Assembly (NCBI GenBank): GCA_028280675.1
Contig: JANQLI010000045.1
Location: forward strand, 1 to 23,784
Reading direction: 5' to 3'
From: Alphaproteobacteria bacterium
GTDB lineage: Bacteria > Pseudomonadota > Alphaproteobacteria > SMXP01
Length of the DNA stretch: 23,784 nt
This document shows positions 1-9,924 of this stretch, in pieces. Below the pieces are notes generated by a model. That model had not been told where the DNA came from and ran no database searches. It saw only the letters and a program-made list of their open reading frames with translations. A program made the translations under genes and the position numbers. The stretch's first letter is position 1; each line of letters starts with the position of its first letter.

Positions 1-1
1 G

Positions 2-700
2 CCTTATGTGGTGCTCAGTTTTGCGCCGCGCCTGGCTGAGAAGTTACCAAAACCAGGCCCTTGGATGGTGCGGGTGAAGCACATTCTCGCTTGGCCGATG
101 TTTGCGACAGTTGTCTGGCTTCTTTGGGTGTTTAGCCAGCAAGCGACATCACTCTCACTTGCCTGGGTGATGCTGGGTCTCGCATTGTTGTTTATAGCAT
201 CATGGCTGTATGGCAGTGGACAGCGCGGTGAAAGGACATCCGTTAAATCGGCGTTCTCAATTTTATCTGTTGCCGTTGCTATTGGTTTAATGTCTTTGGT
301 GACCGTGCAACCACTTTCCTCGACTATCTCGGCTGACGACAGTTTTGGCCCAGCGTTCGAGCCTTATAGTGTTGACCGTTTGAACGCGCTACGGGCGGAA
401 GGTAAGCCGGTCTTTGTCAACTTCACGGCGGCATGGTGCATTACATGTCTGGTGAATGAGCGCGTTGTGTTCAGCCAAGATAAAATCCGCGCCCAGTTTG
501 AAGACGGCAACATCGCGTATTTGAAAGCCGATTGGACGAATGAAGACCCCCTGATCACCGAGGCGCTGTCGCGTTATGGCCGGGTGGGGGTGCCGCTCTA
601 TGTTCTTTATCCGGCAGGTGGTAGCGGCGATGCCGATGGCCTCGTTCTTCCGCAAGTCCTTACACCAAAAAGCTTTTTAGAGGCTCTTGAGTCGCTTTGA
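2..700 (+). CDS. DsbD/ScsB-family thiol:disulfide interchange protein, C-terminal part (5' end outside window)
   Basis: The reading frame is already open at base 2, so the gene begins upstream of the window. The visible part starts with PYVVLSFAPRL and a KPGPWM loop, typical of the end of a DsbD-type membrane domain. Three hydrophobic segments follow (about bases 80-150, 155-225 and 250-320). A periplasmic thioredoxin-like domain then carries the redox motif W-C-I-T-C, with its cysteines at codons 437-439 and 446-448, and a VPLY cis-proline loop near base 590. DsbD-family proteins pass electrons from cytoplasmic thioredoxin across the inner membrane to reduce periplasmic disulfides. The family assignment is firm. 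Whether it is DsbD or the ScsB subtype cannot be decided without the N-terminal half. No clear terminator is seen in the 130 bases before the next gene. Confidence 0.85.
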   Translation, partial: PYVVLSFAPRLAEKLPKPGPWMVRVKHILAWPMFATVVWLLWVFSQQATSLSLAWVMLGLALLFIASWLYGSGQRGERTSVKSAFSILSVAVAIGLMSLVTVQPLSSTISADDSFGPAFEPYSVDRLNALRAEGKPVFVNFTAAWCITCLVNERVVFSQDKIRAQFEDGNIAYLKADWTNEDPLITEALSRYGRVGVPLYVLYPAGGSGDADGLVLPQVLTPKSFLEALESL

Positions 701-830
701 TCAGTTCTGTCTGGGTGCAAATGCTGGTCTTTGCCGGTCAGTCTAAACTCTTTCCACTCTCTATGAGAGCCGCTAAGGTGCGCGTGCCTGGAGAGGGGCT
801 ACATAGAAGAAACCTAAAGATGGGGGTGCC

Positions 831-2291
831 ATGAGCGCGCACGGCTTTATCGATTCCTTATTCAACCGACCAAAAGATAAACTGCCGGTAAGCACATATT
901 TCGGGTATGGCATCGGTCAGGTCGGTGGACAGATCCTGCGGGATACACCGGCTCTTATTCTGCCTATTTATATGAGTACGGTTCTGGGGCTCGAAGCCGC
1001 CCTTGGCGGGCTCGTGATTTTGATTGCCAAAGTTTGGGTTGTTTTTGCAGATCCGATGGCGGGAATCATTTCTGATAGAACAGATACGAAATGGGGTCGG
1101 CGGCGGCCTTTCATTTTAGTGGGTGGGTTACTGGCTGCTTTCTGTTTCATCTTTCTTTTCTTCGTTCCCGACCTTGAATCACAACTTGCCTTGTTCTTTT
1201 ACATGACGGCCTTTTACGTCATTTTGAATACAGGATATTCTGGTTTCTCCGTGCCGTATCTGACGATGGCATCGGAAATGTCTGAGGATGCGGATGAACG
1301 CACAACAATCCTTGGTTTTCGCAATGCATTTCTAGCCATTGGTTTGATCGTTGCTGGCGCGCTGTCGCCAAAGATTATTGCCTATGTCACCCAAGACTTA
1401 GGGGGAACGCCACGTGAGGGCTATGAATATATGGGCCTTGTGTTGGGCGCGATTATTGTCGTTGCAACCGTTTGGGTCTTTGTCGGTACGGCGAAGGTTC
1501 CGCGCGTTGAAAGCTCGGAAACAACAACACCCCTGAAAGAACAAATCAAAATTGCGCTTGAGAACAAACCTTTCGTGATTCTCATGATGGCCAACATTGT
1601 GCAATACATCAGTGCGGGACTTGGTTATGCCGGGGCGTTCTTCTTCCTCGCCTACTCAGTTGGCCTGTCTTATGAAGTGTTCAACGTGGTGCCGCTCTGG
1701 ATTGTCCTCATGAGCGTCACGTCAATTCTTGGAATGCCGACATTTGTTTGGGCTGCGGCAAAGTTTGGCAAGATGTTTGTCTATAAAGGGTGCCTCATCA
1801 TGTTCTCGTTGACGACACCCGTCTATTTCTTTGCTGATGTCAGCTTGCCACTTGAATATGTATCCATTCTGGGAGTGAACATCCCGTTGGGTTTATGGCC
1901 CGTATGGGTCGCATCCATTTGTATTGGGTATTTTAATTCCGGCTTTATCCTGATGTCTTTCTCTGTGCTCACCGACACAATTGTCTATGACCGTGCTGTT
2001 TCCGGGCTCAGTCGCGAAGGGGCATTGTCATCGGTCTATTCAGCCGTTGAGAAAGTCTCGAACGCCCTCGGGTCTGTGATCTTTATGTTTTTCTTATCCC
2101 TCGTCGGTTTCATTGCGACAGATGACGGCTCTTTCGCGGCGCAATCAGAATCAACGCTCGATAACATTATGTACTTTTATATTTTGGCGCCTGCTTTCTT
2201 GCATTCGGCAAGTATCTTGATCCTCAATAAATACGATCTCACCAAGGAAAAACTCGACTCATTAGCCGCCTCACCATCGGCGGCTGAGTAA
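831..2291 (+). CDS. MFS transporter, GPH (glycoside-pentoside-hexuronide:cation symporter, MelB-like) family, copy 1
   Basis: This 486-residue protein has about twelve hydrophobic segments across its length. The loop between helices 2 and 3 reads ADPMAGIISDRTDTKWGRRRPFI, the D-x(n)-GRRRP signature of GPH/MelB-type symporters (Pfam MFS_2). Such proteins sit in the inner membrane and import sugars, glycosides or related solutes with H+ or Na+. The substrate cannot be read from the sequence. The ATG is preceded by a G-rich site (GGGGGT) four bases upstream. The stop codon is 15 bases before the start of a close paralogue, so the two are probably co-transcribed. The two proteins share the N-terminal STYFGYG-GQVGGQI block and a central KEQI-ALENKPFV block. 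Confidence 0.9.
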   Translation: MSAHGFIDSLFNRPKDKLPVSTYFGYGIGQVGGQILRDTPALILPIYMSTVLGLEAALGGLVILIAKVWVVFADPMAGIISDRTDTKWGRRRPFILVGGLLAAFCFIFLFFVPDLESQLALFFYMTAFYVILNTGYSGFSVPYLTMASEMSEDADERTTILGFRNAFLAIGLIVAGALSPKIIAYVTQDLGGTPREGYEYMGLVLGAIIVVATVWVFVGTAKVPRVESSETTTPLKEQIKIALENKPFVILMMANIVQYISAGLGYAGAFFFLAYSVGLSYEVFNVVPLWIVLMSVTSILGMPTFVWAAAKFGKMFVYKGCLIMFSLTTPVYFFADVSLPLEYVSILGVNIPLGLWPVWVASICIGYFNSGFILMSFSVLTDTIVYDRAVSGLSREGALSSVYSAVEKVSNALGSVIFMFFLSLVGFIATDDGSFAAQSESTLDNIMYFYILAPAFLHSASILILNKYDLTKEKLDSLAASPSAAE

Positions 2292-2306
2292 GAAGGTGTC
2301 GTATTT

Positions 2307-3677
2307 GTGAAAGCTTACATCGAGTCTTTGCGTAACCGTCCTGCAGGGCGCTTGCCGATCAGCACTTATTTCGGGTATGGCGTGGGCCAAGTGGGCGGCC
2401 AAATCATGCGCGATACGCCTGCGCTGCTGTTACCCTTTTACATGACAACCATGTTAGGCATGGAAGCGGCCCTCGCGTCCATCGTGGTTTTGATTGCGAA
2501 AACCTGGGTGTTCTTTGCCGATCCAACAATTGGTGTGATCTCTGATCGCACTGAAACACGGTGGGGACGACGCAGGCCGTTTATACTGGGGGGCGGATTG
2601 CTTGCGGGCGTCAGTTTCTTTTTTCTCTTTTATGTTCCTGACTTTGAAACGCAAGTCGCGCTTTTTATCTATATGGCCGTTCTCTACACCGTCATGAACA
2701 CGGGATTCTCGAGTTTTTCTGTGCCTTACCTCACCATGGCTTCTGAAATGTCAAATGATCCCGATGAGCGCACCACGATCATCTCTTTTCGGAATACGGC
2801 ACTCAATGTGGGATTATTAGCTGGTGGTGCGCTCGCACCGCGCCTGATTGCTGCGGGTGACACACCGCGAGCAGGGTATGAATTGATGGGCGGTGTCTTA
2901 GCTGCCATCATTCTTATCTCGACGATTTGGTTGTTTTTCGGAACCGCGAAAGCGCCGCAGAATATTAAGTCGGATGACTCGCCGTCACTGAAAGAACAAA
3001 TTCAAGTCGCCCTTGAGAACAAACCTTTCGTGACACTCATAGGTGCCAATATTCTGCAATATCTCAGTGCTGGGATCAGTTACACCGGCATGCTCTTTTT
3101 TCTAACCTATTACGCTGGGGTTGATCCGTTTCTGATCTTCCCAGTTGTCATCATTTTGATGGCTGGAAGTTCCACATTGGTTATGCCTGTTTTAGTGTGG
3201 TTGTCAGCAACATATGGGAAGATGACGGTGTATGTGTGGTCGCTGGTTGCTTTTTCCTTCACCACACAAATCTATTTTCTGTCAGGATCGGATACGTTGT
3301 GGCCGATTTGGGCAGGGGCTGTGTTTACAGGAGTTTTTAATACCGCCTTTATTCTGATGTCTTATTCGGTACTGACCGATACGGTCGCCTATGACTCTGC
3401 GAAGTCAGGCCTCAACCGTGAAGGTGCTCTCTCAGCTGTTTATTCAGCGACCGAAAAAATATCATTCGCAATGGGCGCGGTGTTATTCGGGTTTTTGCTG
3501 TCAGCTACTGGGTTTATCGAATCCACGGGCGGCGAGTTTATCGAGCAGCCAACCAGTGCAATTGCCGGCATTATGGCTGGCTTTGCGGTGATCCCTGCAT
3601 TGTTGCACTTAGCTAGCATCCTCATCTTGCGCAAATATCATTTGCCCAAGGAAGATTTGTTGGCTGCTGCAGAATAA
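2307..3677 (+). CDS. MFS transporter, GPH (MelB-like) family, copy 2
   Basis: This 456-residue, twelve-helix protein is a tandem paralogue of the preceding gene. It has the same loop signature (DPTIGVISDRTETRWGRRRP), the same N-terminal ISTYFGYGVGQVGGQIMRDTPAL block and the same central LKEQIQVALENKPFV block. It is expected to be an inner-membrane cation-coupled symporter for a sugar-like solute; the substrate is unknown. The start is GTG at 2307, with AGAAGG-type pairing at 2291-2296. The 15-base gap to copy 1 argues for an operon. It is about 30 residues shorter than copy 1, mainly through loop deletions (it lacks most of the loop around 1840-1890) and a shorter C-terminal tail. It ends six bases before the convergent methyltransferase gene. 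Confidence 0.9.
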   Translation: MKAYIESLRNRPAGRLPISTYFGYGVGQVGGQIMRDTPALLLPFYMTTMLGMEAALASIVVLIAKTWVFFADPTIGVISDRTETRWGRRRPFILGGGLLAGVSFFFLFYVPDFETQVALFIYMAVLYTVMNTGFSSFSVPYLTMASEMSNDPDERTTIISFRNTALNVGLLAGGALAPRLIAAGDTPRAGYELMGGVLAAIILISTIWLFFGTAKAPQNIKSDDSPSLKEQIQVALENKPFVTLIGANILQYLSAGISYTGMLFFLTYYAGVDPFLIFPVVIILMAGSSTLVMPVLVWLSATYGKMTVYVWSLVAFSFTTQIYFLSGSDTLWPIWAGAVFTGVFNTAFILMSYSVLTDTVAYDSAKSGLNREGALSAVYSATEKISFAMGAVLFGFLLSATGFIESTGGEFIEQPTSAIAGIMAGFAVIPALLHLASILILRKYHLPKEDLLAAAE

Positions 3678-3683
3678 TCGCTT

Positions 3684-4820
3684 CTAACAACAGCTTCCGC
3701 TCTCATCATTGCTGCTAAAGGACGCGCCTTTCAATTCCGCAGGCGTTCGCACTGTGCTACGCTTGCAATCGAATTCTTTGGCGTCTTCCAAAGGAATGTC
3801 TTCTGACGGCTGCACGTAAATCATATGATCGCCATAAGGGTCTTGGCACATAATGTGGAAGGTTTTATCGCATACAGCCGTGGGAACGCCGCGTTCAAAG
3901 CGGTGCCCATCATCATCGGTGACCGAACGCCACGGGCCTTTATAGATGACTGCTTGATTGCGTTCGAGACAAGGACCCTCTTTGCCCTTATAGGCGGTAA
4001 TGGTGACGGAACGAAACTCGATACCTTCAACCACTTGCCAGGGTTCTTCGTCGCGTTTGACGATTTCAATGCCATAGAATCCCACCTCTTCAAAAGCACG
4101 AATGAAATCCTGTTCTTGATACGCGCCGGAAATGCAGCCTGACCAGAGGTCTGGATCGTTTTGCAAATGTTCAGGAACGTGCTCATCAGAGACGATGTCG
4201 GAGATTGCAACGCGTCCGCCTTTTTTCAGAACGCGATACATTTCCCGGAAGAGCTGCGGTTTTTCTTCGGCTTTCACAAGATTCAATACACAGTTCGAAA
4301 CAATGACATCCACCGAGCCGCTCGCGATCATCGGATCATTTTTCGCTTGTTGATCGCGGAATTGTTCAAGGGCGTGATAGTCTTCCGCTTTCTCAACGGG
4401 AAAGTCGTCAAGCCAAGCGTCGATTGCTGCGTAATTCGTGGCAAGATCTTGGATTTTGCCATAGCGGAACTCAACATTGTTCCAGCCGATCGCCTTGGCG
4501 ATGTCGTCTTTATGTTTATGGGCGAGATCCAGCATCGCGGGGTTGAAATCCACACCAATGACTTGCCCCTCGGCGCCTACGATCTGTGAGGCGATAAAGC
4601 AAATCTTCCCGCCACCACTGCCAAGATCGAGCACGGTGTCACCTGCGCGCACATATTGCGAGGGATCGCCGCAGCCATAGTCTTTGTCCAAGATTTCTTG
4701 TGGAATCACGTCGAGATATTTGGGGTCATAGTCAACAGCGCAGCAAAGAGTGGGCTGAACGTCTTCGGACGCTGAAGCGTAGCGGTCGAGAACTTCTTTT
4801 TCGGTATTGATGGTATCCAT
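3684..4820 (-). CDS. arsM: ArsM-like SAM-dependent methyltransferase (arsenite methyltransferase family, extended Cys-rich C-terminus)
   Basis: This 378-residue cytoplasmic class I methyltransferase has its SAM-binding motif at about residues 63-71 (VLDLGSGGG) and an acidic strand-2 residue in GVDFNP (Asp91). Three cysteines stand where ArsM proteins hold As(III): Cys50 in YGCGDP, Cys177 in SNCVLNL and Cys229 in WSGC. An N-terminal Cys26-Cys27 pair is also present. ArsM transfers methyl groups from SAM to trivalent arsenic. The protein is longer than typical ArsM. After about residue 265 it has a Cys-containing extension that ends in SCC. From memory, this N-terminal region resembles ArsM proteins found near arsenosugar genes. 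No arsR, arsenite efflux gene or radical-SAM arsenosugar gene is present here, so the physiological role is inferred. Transcription diverges from the alpha-2-macroglobulin gene and converges on the transporters. Confidence 0.78.
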   Translation of the reverse strand: MDTINTEKEVLDRYASASEDVQPTLCCAVDYDPKYLDVIPQEILDKDYGCGDPSQYVRAGDTVLDLGSGGGKICFIASQIVGAEGQVIGVDFNPAMLDLAHKHKDDIAKAIGWNNVEFRYGKIQDLATNYAAIDAWLDDFPVEKAEDYHALEQFRDQQAKNDPMIASGSVDVIVSNCVLNLVKAEEKPQLFREMYRVLKKGGRVAISDIVSDEHVPEHLQNDPDLWSGCISGAYQEQDFIRAFEEVGFYGIEIVKRDEEPWQVVEGIEFRSVTITAYKGKEGPCLERNQAVIYKGPWRSVTDDDGHRFERGVPTAVCDKTFHIMCQDPYGDHMIYVQPSEDIPLEDAKEFDCKRSTVRTPAELKGASFSSNDESGSCC

Positions 4821-5050
4821 TATCTGTGTGTGACCCCCTTGGTGGTGTGTGGCAGATGACGCATCAGCATCGCCTTAACCTACTGACTTTCCTGCCTCTT
4901 TGGCGAGACACGATGTTTCAAGTTTTTGTGAGGCCAGGCAAGGTTGAACGCCTAAAAAGCCTATAATTACACAGAATTTCACATCGGCGCGGTCACAAAA
5001 TAGTCTAAAGTGCCACATATGCGTGGAGGATCGATGAGGGAGAGTCGCTG

Positions 5051-8000
5051 ATGAAACAGATGGCCATTTGGGTATTGGTGCTCGCACTGGCGGGTCTTGG
5101 GTATTTTCTCTATCAATCTGAAAGTCCTGATCAGACCATTGATACCGTGGTCTCTGTTTTGCCTGAAGAGATCTCTGAGGGTTTACGACTCGCGGAGCAA
5201 GCGCCATCGGATTTGGATCCCGAACGATTTGTTTTCCAACGTATCGATATTAACACATCTCAAGAGCTTCCCCGTGCGTGTTTGATTTTTTCGCAAGAGC
5301 TCGATAGCTCCGGGGAAACCACCTATGCAGATTATGTGCGCTTTGCATCGAACGTCTCTCCGGCGCTGACCGCTGTTGATAATCAATTGTGCATCGAAGG
5401 CCTTGATTTTGCCACATCCTACGAAGTCACATTGCGCAAAGGCATGCCGTCTGCGACGGGCGCGGAACTGCTTTATGAAGACGTGCTTCCGCTTGAGCTT
5501 GCGGATCGTCCCACCATGGTGCAATTCGGAGAAGGATTAATCCTTCCCCGCGAAAATGTCAGCGGCGTGCCAATCACAACGGTGAATGTTGAGGTGTTGG
5601 ATCTCAAAGTTTTACGCGTGGGAGACCGGTTGCTGTCGCAGCTTGAGCGTGGCCTGTTGGATCAAACCCAACTTTATTCTTATGAAAAATATGATCTTGA
5701 AAACGCTCAAGGCCAAGTTGTGTGGCAGGGCCAAATGATTGTGCAAGGGCGTAAAAATCAAACCGTTGAAACGCTGTTCAATGTGCGGGACGCAGTGACA
5801 GACTGGCGTCCTGGGGCTTATGTGATCATGGCAAGCGATGCGGCGGCAAAAGACTCTACAGATCGCCGGTCTTACTGGCAGCCCAGCGCAGCGCAATGGG
5901 TGATTGACAGTGATATTGGCTTGACCACTTTCCAGGGGTCCGATGGCTTGCATGTGATCGCGCGCAGCTTGGAAACGGCATTGCCCCTTCCTAATGTGGA
6001 GCTGGCCCTTGTTGCGCGTAACAATGATGAAATCGCACGTCTCGCCACCACGCAAGGAGGTTATGCTCACTTCCCGCAGTCACTTTTGCGCGGCAACGGC
6101 GGCGCGCAACCGGCTGTGGTGATGGCCTATGCGCAAGGGGATGATTTCAATTTTATCGACCTCCGGCGTCCTGCGTTTGATCTGACGGATCGTGGTGTCA
6201 GCGGTCGATCAGTGCCTGGACCCGTTGATGCTTATCTTTATACCGAGCGTGGCATTTATCGTCCGGGTGAAGAGGTTCATGTTGTGACAATGTTACGGGA
6301 CCGGATGGCTGAAGCTTTATCCGATGTTCCTCTGACCCTTTCCATCCGTCGTCCTGATGGTATGGAAACACAAAAGATTGTTTTGAACGAACAACGCTCC
6401 AGTGCATCTTATGCATCGTTTTCTTTAAGCGATACGGCTCCGCGGGGACGATGGCAAGCCATCGCCTATGTCGATACAGATGGCGCGCCGGTTGGGCGTG
6501 TTGGTTTTGATGTGCAGGACTTTGTTCCTGAACGCCTTGAAGTAAAATTAGATGCAGAGGATGCGTATTGGGAGCCGCGCAATCCGGTCACCGTGGATGT
6601 CGAAACGCGTTTTCTTTATGGCGCGCCTGCGGCGGGACTGGAGGGCGAAGCAGAACTCAAAATAATGCGCGATCCTAACCCTTATCCTGATTATCAGGGG
6701 TATCGCTTTGGGCGCGTGAAAGAAACGTTCCGCGACCAGGTCATTAATATAGATATTCCGCCAAGCGATGCAGAAGGGTTTTCGGTTGTGGACACTGAAA
6801 TTCCTGCTATTCGCGAAACATCTTTACCATTGCGCGCCCGTATGCGCATCGCCATGTATGAGCCAGGTGGCCGTACAACGCGTAACGAACTATATCGTCC
6901 CCTGCGTACCCGCAAAGCCATGATCGGCATCCGCCCTGACTTTGAAGGAGAGCGCGTCCGCGAAGGCGCGCCCGCTAGTTTTGAAGTCATAATGATTGAT
7001 CGCGATGGGCAATCTATCGCGCGTGACAATGTTAGTTACCGGCTCGTTCGCGAAAACATTTCCTATCAATGGTATCAAGTGCGTGACCGTTGGCAGTATG
7101 AACGCATTGTGCGTGATAGTCAGATCAGCAATGGAGTGCTCACCATTGAGGCCACACAGCCTGCCCGTCTTTCAGAAAGCCTTGAATGGGGGCAATACCG
7201 TTTAATGCTCTCCGATGCGGCCAGTGGCGCGGAAAGCTCTGTCCGCTTTTATGTTGGGTGGGGCGGCGTCAGTGCGAGCGGTCGCCCGGATCGGGTTAGT
7301 GTCGCTTCGCATAAAGAAACATACACCGTTGGCGAGGTGGCGAAGATTGATATTCGCCCGCCCGTATCTGGTAAAGCGTTTGTGGTGATTGCAAATGACC
7401 GCGTCTTCGATACACAAGAAATTGATGTCAGTGAGGAAGGAACGCAACTGGAGATTCCGGTTTCGGAAGACTGGGGCAGTGGCGCTTATGCGCTTGTGAC
7501 AGTTTATAAACCGCTCGATTCTGCCGCCACACGTGCGCCTGTACGCTCCATTGGTTTGACATGGCTCGAAGTCGATCAATCTGATCACACATTGACGGTG
7601 GCGATGGATGTGCCGGATCGTGTAACGCCACGTCAGAAAATAAGCGTGCCCCTTCAGGTGACAGGTTTAGGTGATGGCGAAAAAGCGCACGTGACTTTGG
7701 CGGCGGTCGATCAGGGCATCCTGCAATTGACAAAATTTAAATCTCCAGCCCCTGAAACTTATTATTTTGGCAAGCGCCGCCTTGCCGTCGATATTCGCGA
7801 TGATTATGGTCGATTGATTGCTGACAGCGATGCCGTATTAGGCGAATTGCGTGTGGGCGGTGACGCTCTTGGCGGGCGCGGTTTAAGTGTTGTGCCAACG
7901 CGCACGGTCGCGCTTTTTTCGGGACTTGTTGATGTCGATGCTTCGGGCGCAGCATCGGTTGAGTTTGCGATACCTGATTTCGTTGGCGAGCTACGCTTAA

Positions 8001-9922
8001 TGGCCGTGGCGATGAGTACGGACAAAGTCGGGCATGGCGAAACCACTCTGACAATCCGTGACGATGTTGTGGCGGATATAACCTTGCCGCGTTTCCTTGC
8101 CCCTCGTGATAAAAGCGAGGCCGGTCTGAACATCCACAATGTCGATGGCAAAGCCGGTGACTATACAGTCAGTGTTGCCGTAACAGGCGCCACATCGACG
8201 TTGGGTGGAAGCAGATTTGAGCAAAGCGTGACGCTTGGTGAGGATGAACGCATCTTGCTGTCTCTTCCAGTCGAGGGTGTCGCGCCGGGGATTGGCACGG
8301 TGGCTTTAACGCTCACAGGCCCCGAAGACTATCGCGTGGAGCGCAATTGGCCGATTGAAGTGCGGCCTGCGCAGATGCCGCTCACCGAGCAACAGATTTC
8401 CTTGATGCCTCCAGGTGAGTCGCTGAATTTACAACGTGCATCTCTTGACCGGTTCTATCCAGACACGGCGTCACTCGCCATGACGGTCTCAGGCTCACGT
8501 GGCTATGATGTGCCGGGTTTGCTTGGCTGGTTGGATCGCTATCCTTATGGCTGTCTCGAACAAACCGTAAGCCGCGCTTATCCCTTGGTCTATTATAATG
8601 ATATGGCGCTGCTTGCCGATGTTGATCAAGATGACATGCTCAAATACCGGGTGCAGAGCGCCATCAACCGTGTGCTTGATATGCAGTCAAGTTCTGGCGC
8701 TTTTGGTATGTGGGGCCCAAGCTCGGGTTCTGCCGCGCCGTGGCTTTCCGTCTTTGCTCTCGACTTCTTATTTGAGGCTGCAAAGCAAAACTACATCGTT
8801 CCGCAAGATGCGCAAGAGCGCGGTCTTGCTTGGTTGCGTTCTGTCGCTGGGCAGACTTATCAAGAGAAATGGGTGCGGTCTTACGCATTTTATGTCTTGG
8901 CTTCACAAGGCGCATTGAATGCGGGTGATCTGCGTTATTACGCGGACACCGAGCTTGATAAAATTGCAAATCCAATGAGTGCAGCTCATGTCGCCGCCGC
9001 TTTATCACGCATTGGCGATAAGTCACGTGCACGGGTTGCGTTCGATCGGGCGCTTGCTTTGGTTATGGAACGCGATCCGGAAAAATCGATCTCGATTCCA
9101 TATGGCACTCGCTTACGCGACGTCTCTGGCGTTTTAGCCATGGCGGCGGATGCAGATGAAACGCGTATCATGCCGGCGCTCTTCGAAGAGGCGGGCCAAT
9201 TTGAAACGCGGCATCGTTATACCACGACACAAGAAAAAGCATGGATGCTCTTCACGGCACACAAACTCTCGCAAGATGTAGGGCGTTTAAATGTGGATGT
9301 CAAAGGGACTGCGATCTCAACAATTGCTGACCCGTTATATGTGTTGCCGACTCTGACAGAGCTTGACAGCGGTGTAACCGTCACTAATCAAGGTGAGACA
9401 GATATATGGAAAACAATTACGACATCAGGCACACCCGTTGCCCCCTTAGCGGCTGAGGCCGCTGGACTGTCCTTCTCAAAAAATATCTATACCCTTGATG
9501 GACAGCCTGCCCAACTTGATCAGGTCAAACAAAATGATCGCTTTGTTGTGGTGTTGCGCGGGCAAATGGAAACGGATGCGTATCGTGAAATGATTGCACT
9601 GGATCTGCTGCCTGCCGGATGGGAAATAGAAGCGCCACTGCAATCAGGCGATGCGTCCTATTCATGGTTGCCTACGCTCACCCGGACGGACATGATGGAA
9701 GCCCGTGATGATCGTTTTGTCGCCGCCTTCGATGTAAGCTATCGATACCGCCGGTTGGCGGAAGGTGAAAAACCTGACATGCCGTCTTTTACGCTGGCTT
9801 ATGTGGTGCGCGCCGTCACACCGGGTGAATTTGTGCTTCCTGCGGCAAGTGTTGAAGATATGTATGCGCCGCAAGTCTTTGCACGCACCGATGCAGGACA
9901 ACTCATTGTTCGTGCACAATAG
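5051..9922 (+). CDS. Bacterial alpha-2-macroglobulin, membrane-anchored, thioester-containing
   Basis: This 1623-residue periplasmic protein is of the size usual for YfhM-type bacterial alpha-2-macroglobulins. The N-terminus (WVLVLALAGLGYFLY, residues 8-22) is an uncleaved-looking membrane anchor with no lipobox cysteine, unlike the E. coli lipoprotein. An MG2-type segment with ERGIYRPGEEV lies at about 399-409. The A2M signature region runs over about 955-1025 (LFSGLVDVDASG, then IPDFVGELRLMAVA). The thioester motif YGCLEQ is intact, with Cys1168 and Gln1171, followed by the helical thioester domain and a C-terminal MG10-like region. Family proteins trap attacking proteases by covalent attachment. 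The next gene is pbpC two bases later, a known pairing thought to protect and repair the envelope. A GGGAG site lies about 8 bases before the ATG. A TATAAT hexamer lies at 4962-4967, but no good -35 accompanies it. Confidence 0.93.
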   Translation: MKQMAIWVLVLALAGLGYFLYQSESPDQTIDTVVSVLPEEISEGLRLAEQAPSDLDPERFVFQRIDINTSQELPRACLIFSQELDSSGETTYADYVRFASNVSPALTAVDNQLCIEGLDFATSYEVTLRKGMPSATGAELLYEDVLPLELADRPTMVQFGEGLILPRENVSGVPITTVNVEVLDLKVLRVGDRLLSQLERGLLDQTQLYSYEKYDLENAQGQVVWQGQMIVQGRKNQTVETLFNVRDAVTDWRPGAYVIMASDAAAKDSTDRRSYWQPSAAQWVIDSDIGLTTFQGSDGLHVIARSLETALPLPNVELALVARNNDEIARLATTQGGYAHFPQSLLRGNGGAQPAVVMAYAQGDDFNFIDLRRPAFDLTDRGVSGRSVPGPVDAYLYTERGIYRPGEEVHVVTMLRDRMAEALSDVPLTLSIRRPDGMETQKIVLNEQRSSASYASFSLSDTAPRGRWQAIAYVDTDGAPVGRVGFDVQDFVPERLEVKLDAEDAYWEPRNPVTVDVETRFLYGAPAAGLEGEAELKIMRDPNPYPDYQGYRFGRVKETFRDQVINIDIPPSDAEGFSVVDTEIPAIRETSLPLRARMRIAMYEPGGRTTRNELYRPLRTRKAMIGIRPDFEGERVREGAPASFEVIMIDRDGQSIARDNVSYRLVRENISYQWYQVRDRWQYERIVRDSQISNGVLTIEATQPARLSESLEWGQYRLMLSDAASGAESSVRFYVGWGGVSASGRPDRVSVASHKETYTVGEVAKIDIRPPVSGKAFVVIANDRVFDTQEIDVSEEGTQLEIPVSEDWGSGAYALVTVYKPLDSAATRAPVRSIGLTWLEVDQSDHTLTVAMDVPDRVTPRQKISVPLQVTGLGDGEKAHVTLAAVDQGILQLTKFKSPAPETYYFGKRRLAVDIRDDYGRLIADSDAVLGELRVGGDALGGRGLSVVPTRTVALFSGLVDVDASGAASVEFAIPDFVGELRLMAVAMSTDKVGHGETTLTIRDDVVADITLPRFLAPRDKSEAGLNIHNVDGKAGDYTVSVAVTGATSTLGGSRFEQSVTLGEDERILLSLPVEGVAPGIGTVALTLTGPEDYRVERNWPIEVRPAQMPLTEQQISLMPPGESLNLQRASLDRFYPDTASLAMTVSGSRGYDVPGLLGWLDRYPYGCLEQTVSRAYPLVYYNDMALLADVDQDDMLKYRVQSAINRVLDMQSSSGAFGMWGPSSGSAAPWLSVFALDFLFEAAKQNYIVPQDAQERGLAWLRSVAGQTYQEKWVRSYAFYVLASQGALNAGDLRYYADTELDKIANPMSAAHVAAALSRIGDKSRARVAFDRALALVMERDPEKSISIPYGTRLRDVSGVLAMAADADETRIMPALFEEAGQFETRHRYTTTQEKAWMLFTAHKLSQDVGRLNVDVKGTAISTIADPLYVLPTLTELDSGVTVTNQGETDIWKTITTSGTPVAPLAAEAAGLSFSKNIYTLDGQPAQLDQVKQNDRFVVVLRGQMETDAYREMIALDLLPAGWEIEAPLQSGDASYSWLPTLTRTDMMEARDDRFVAAFDVSYRYRRLAEGEKPDMPSFTLAYVVRAVTPGEFVLPAASVEDMYAPQVFARTDAGQLIVRAQ

Positions 9923-9924
9923 GG

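Noticed and set aside
3825..4142. Plus-strand frame antisense to the ArsM-like gene.
   Set aside because: It is the shadow of a strongly supported gene, with no ribosome site or motif.
9366..9383. GTGTAACC-like sequence inside the alpha-2-macroglobulin gene resembling the TetR operator arm.
   Set aside because: Only one arm matches, and it lies within coding sequence far from any promoter.
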